Of a DNA stretch of 6,620 nucleotides, positions 6,580-6,620 are shown one piece after another (positions within the stretch are counted from its first letter, which is position 1; each line of letters begins with the position of its first letter). The position numbers and the translations under genes are program-made. Origin of the DNA: Anaerolineae bacterium (GTDB lineage: Bacteria > Chloroflexota > Anaerolineae > B4-G1 > SLSP01); NCBI GenBank assembly GCA_016928755.1, contig JAFGKB010000061.1:1-6620 (forward strand). Reading direction: 5' to 3'. The notes under the pieces were generated by a model. That model was not told the DNA's origin and made no database searches. It worked only from the letters and a program-made list of their open reading frames with translations.

Positions 6580-6611
6580 CTACATGCCACCGCGTGGCGC
6601 GGTTATGTAGG
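6579..6611. repeat. Inverted repeat enclosing a GC-rich hairpin in repeat unit 2
   Basis: CCTACAT (6579-6585) pairs with ATGTAGG (6605-6611). The loop holds GCCAC-CGC-GTGGC (6586-6598), or alternatively CCGCG-TGG-CGCGG (6590-6602). Together with the flanking hairpins, the unit becomes a large imperfect palindrome able to form a branched RNA or cruciform DNA. In unit 1 the left arm of this outer stem is degraded (CCCGTAA). Confidence 0.6.
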
Positions 6612-6620
6612 ACAAATTGG

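Larger units (their letters stand above)
6482..6620. repeat. 79-bp tandem palindromic repeat, one full and one partial copy
   Basis: Unit 1 is 6482-6560 and unit 2 starts at 6561 and runs off the window end. The first 16 bp (GGCAAGTTAGCAACTT) are identical. A 34-bp block (6508-6541 and 6587-6620) matches with only two differences, at exactly the same 79-bp offset. Between them is a variable 10-bp stretch. Each unit contains three short inverted repeats with 3-nt loops: GGCAAGTT/AACTTGCC, GCCAC/GTGGC (ACCAC in unit 1), and GGACAAATT/AATTTGTCC. This looks like an intergenic palindromic repeat family (REP- or MITE-like), probably with more copies downstream and elsewhere in the genome. It starts inside the end of the peptidase gene. 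Confidence 0.85.

Noticed and set aside
6508..6620. Two near-identical 34-bp blocks separated by 45 bp look like a CRISPR repeat-spacer-repeat.
   Set aside because: The intervening sequence is itself part of the repeat: its last 26 bp correspond to the stretch before the first block at the same 79-bp offset. Tandem palindromic repeats explain it better, and there are only two copies and no cas gene.

Overview
The window is a conserved-looking bacterial locus of about 50% GC. It holds one partial gene on the minus strand, then a divergent promoter region, then three plus-strand genes in tight order, and ends in a tandem palindromic repeat. The DnaE sequence suggests a Chloroflexota bacterium, possibly Anaerolineae. 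The pointers are an intact metal-binding PHP domain, a long Pro/Glu-rich linker with a separate C-terminal domain, and an M28 peptidase with hydrophobic inserts. This assignment is an inference from memory of family patterns; no database search was done.

Layout. Bases 1-408 (minus) encode the N-terminal 136 residues of a lipoprotein substrate-binding protein of the branched-chain amino acid (LivK-like) ABC type; the rest lies outside the window. Bases 409-662 are a 254-bp divergent intergenic region. It has a good sigma70-type promoter for the plus-strand genes, a weaker one for the minus-strand gene, and two inverted repeats that could be operators. Bases 663-1535 encode a DUF1028 protein with a C-terminal putative peptidoglycan-binding domain. 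Bases 1535-5275 encode the replicative DNA polymerase III alpha subunit (DnaE), whose start codon overlaps the previous stop (TAATG). Bases 5294-6499 encode an M28-family zinc peptidase, 18 bp further on and with a strong ribosome binding site. Bases 6482-6620 hold one full and one partial copy of a 79-bp tandem repeat built from hairpins with 3-nt loops. The first copy supplies the last five codons and the stop codon of the peptidase gene.

The three plus-strand genes probably form one operon driven from the promoter near 562-589. DnaE is the chromosomal replicase. The two flanking genes have no obvious replication role, and the TAATG junction suggests that dnaE translation depends partly on ribosomes finishing the DUF1028 gene. 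No new defence or mobile system is visible. The least ordinary element is the 3' palindromic repeat: its two hairpin types are related in sequence and differ by compensatory base-pair changes.
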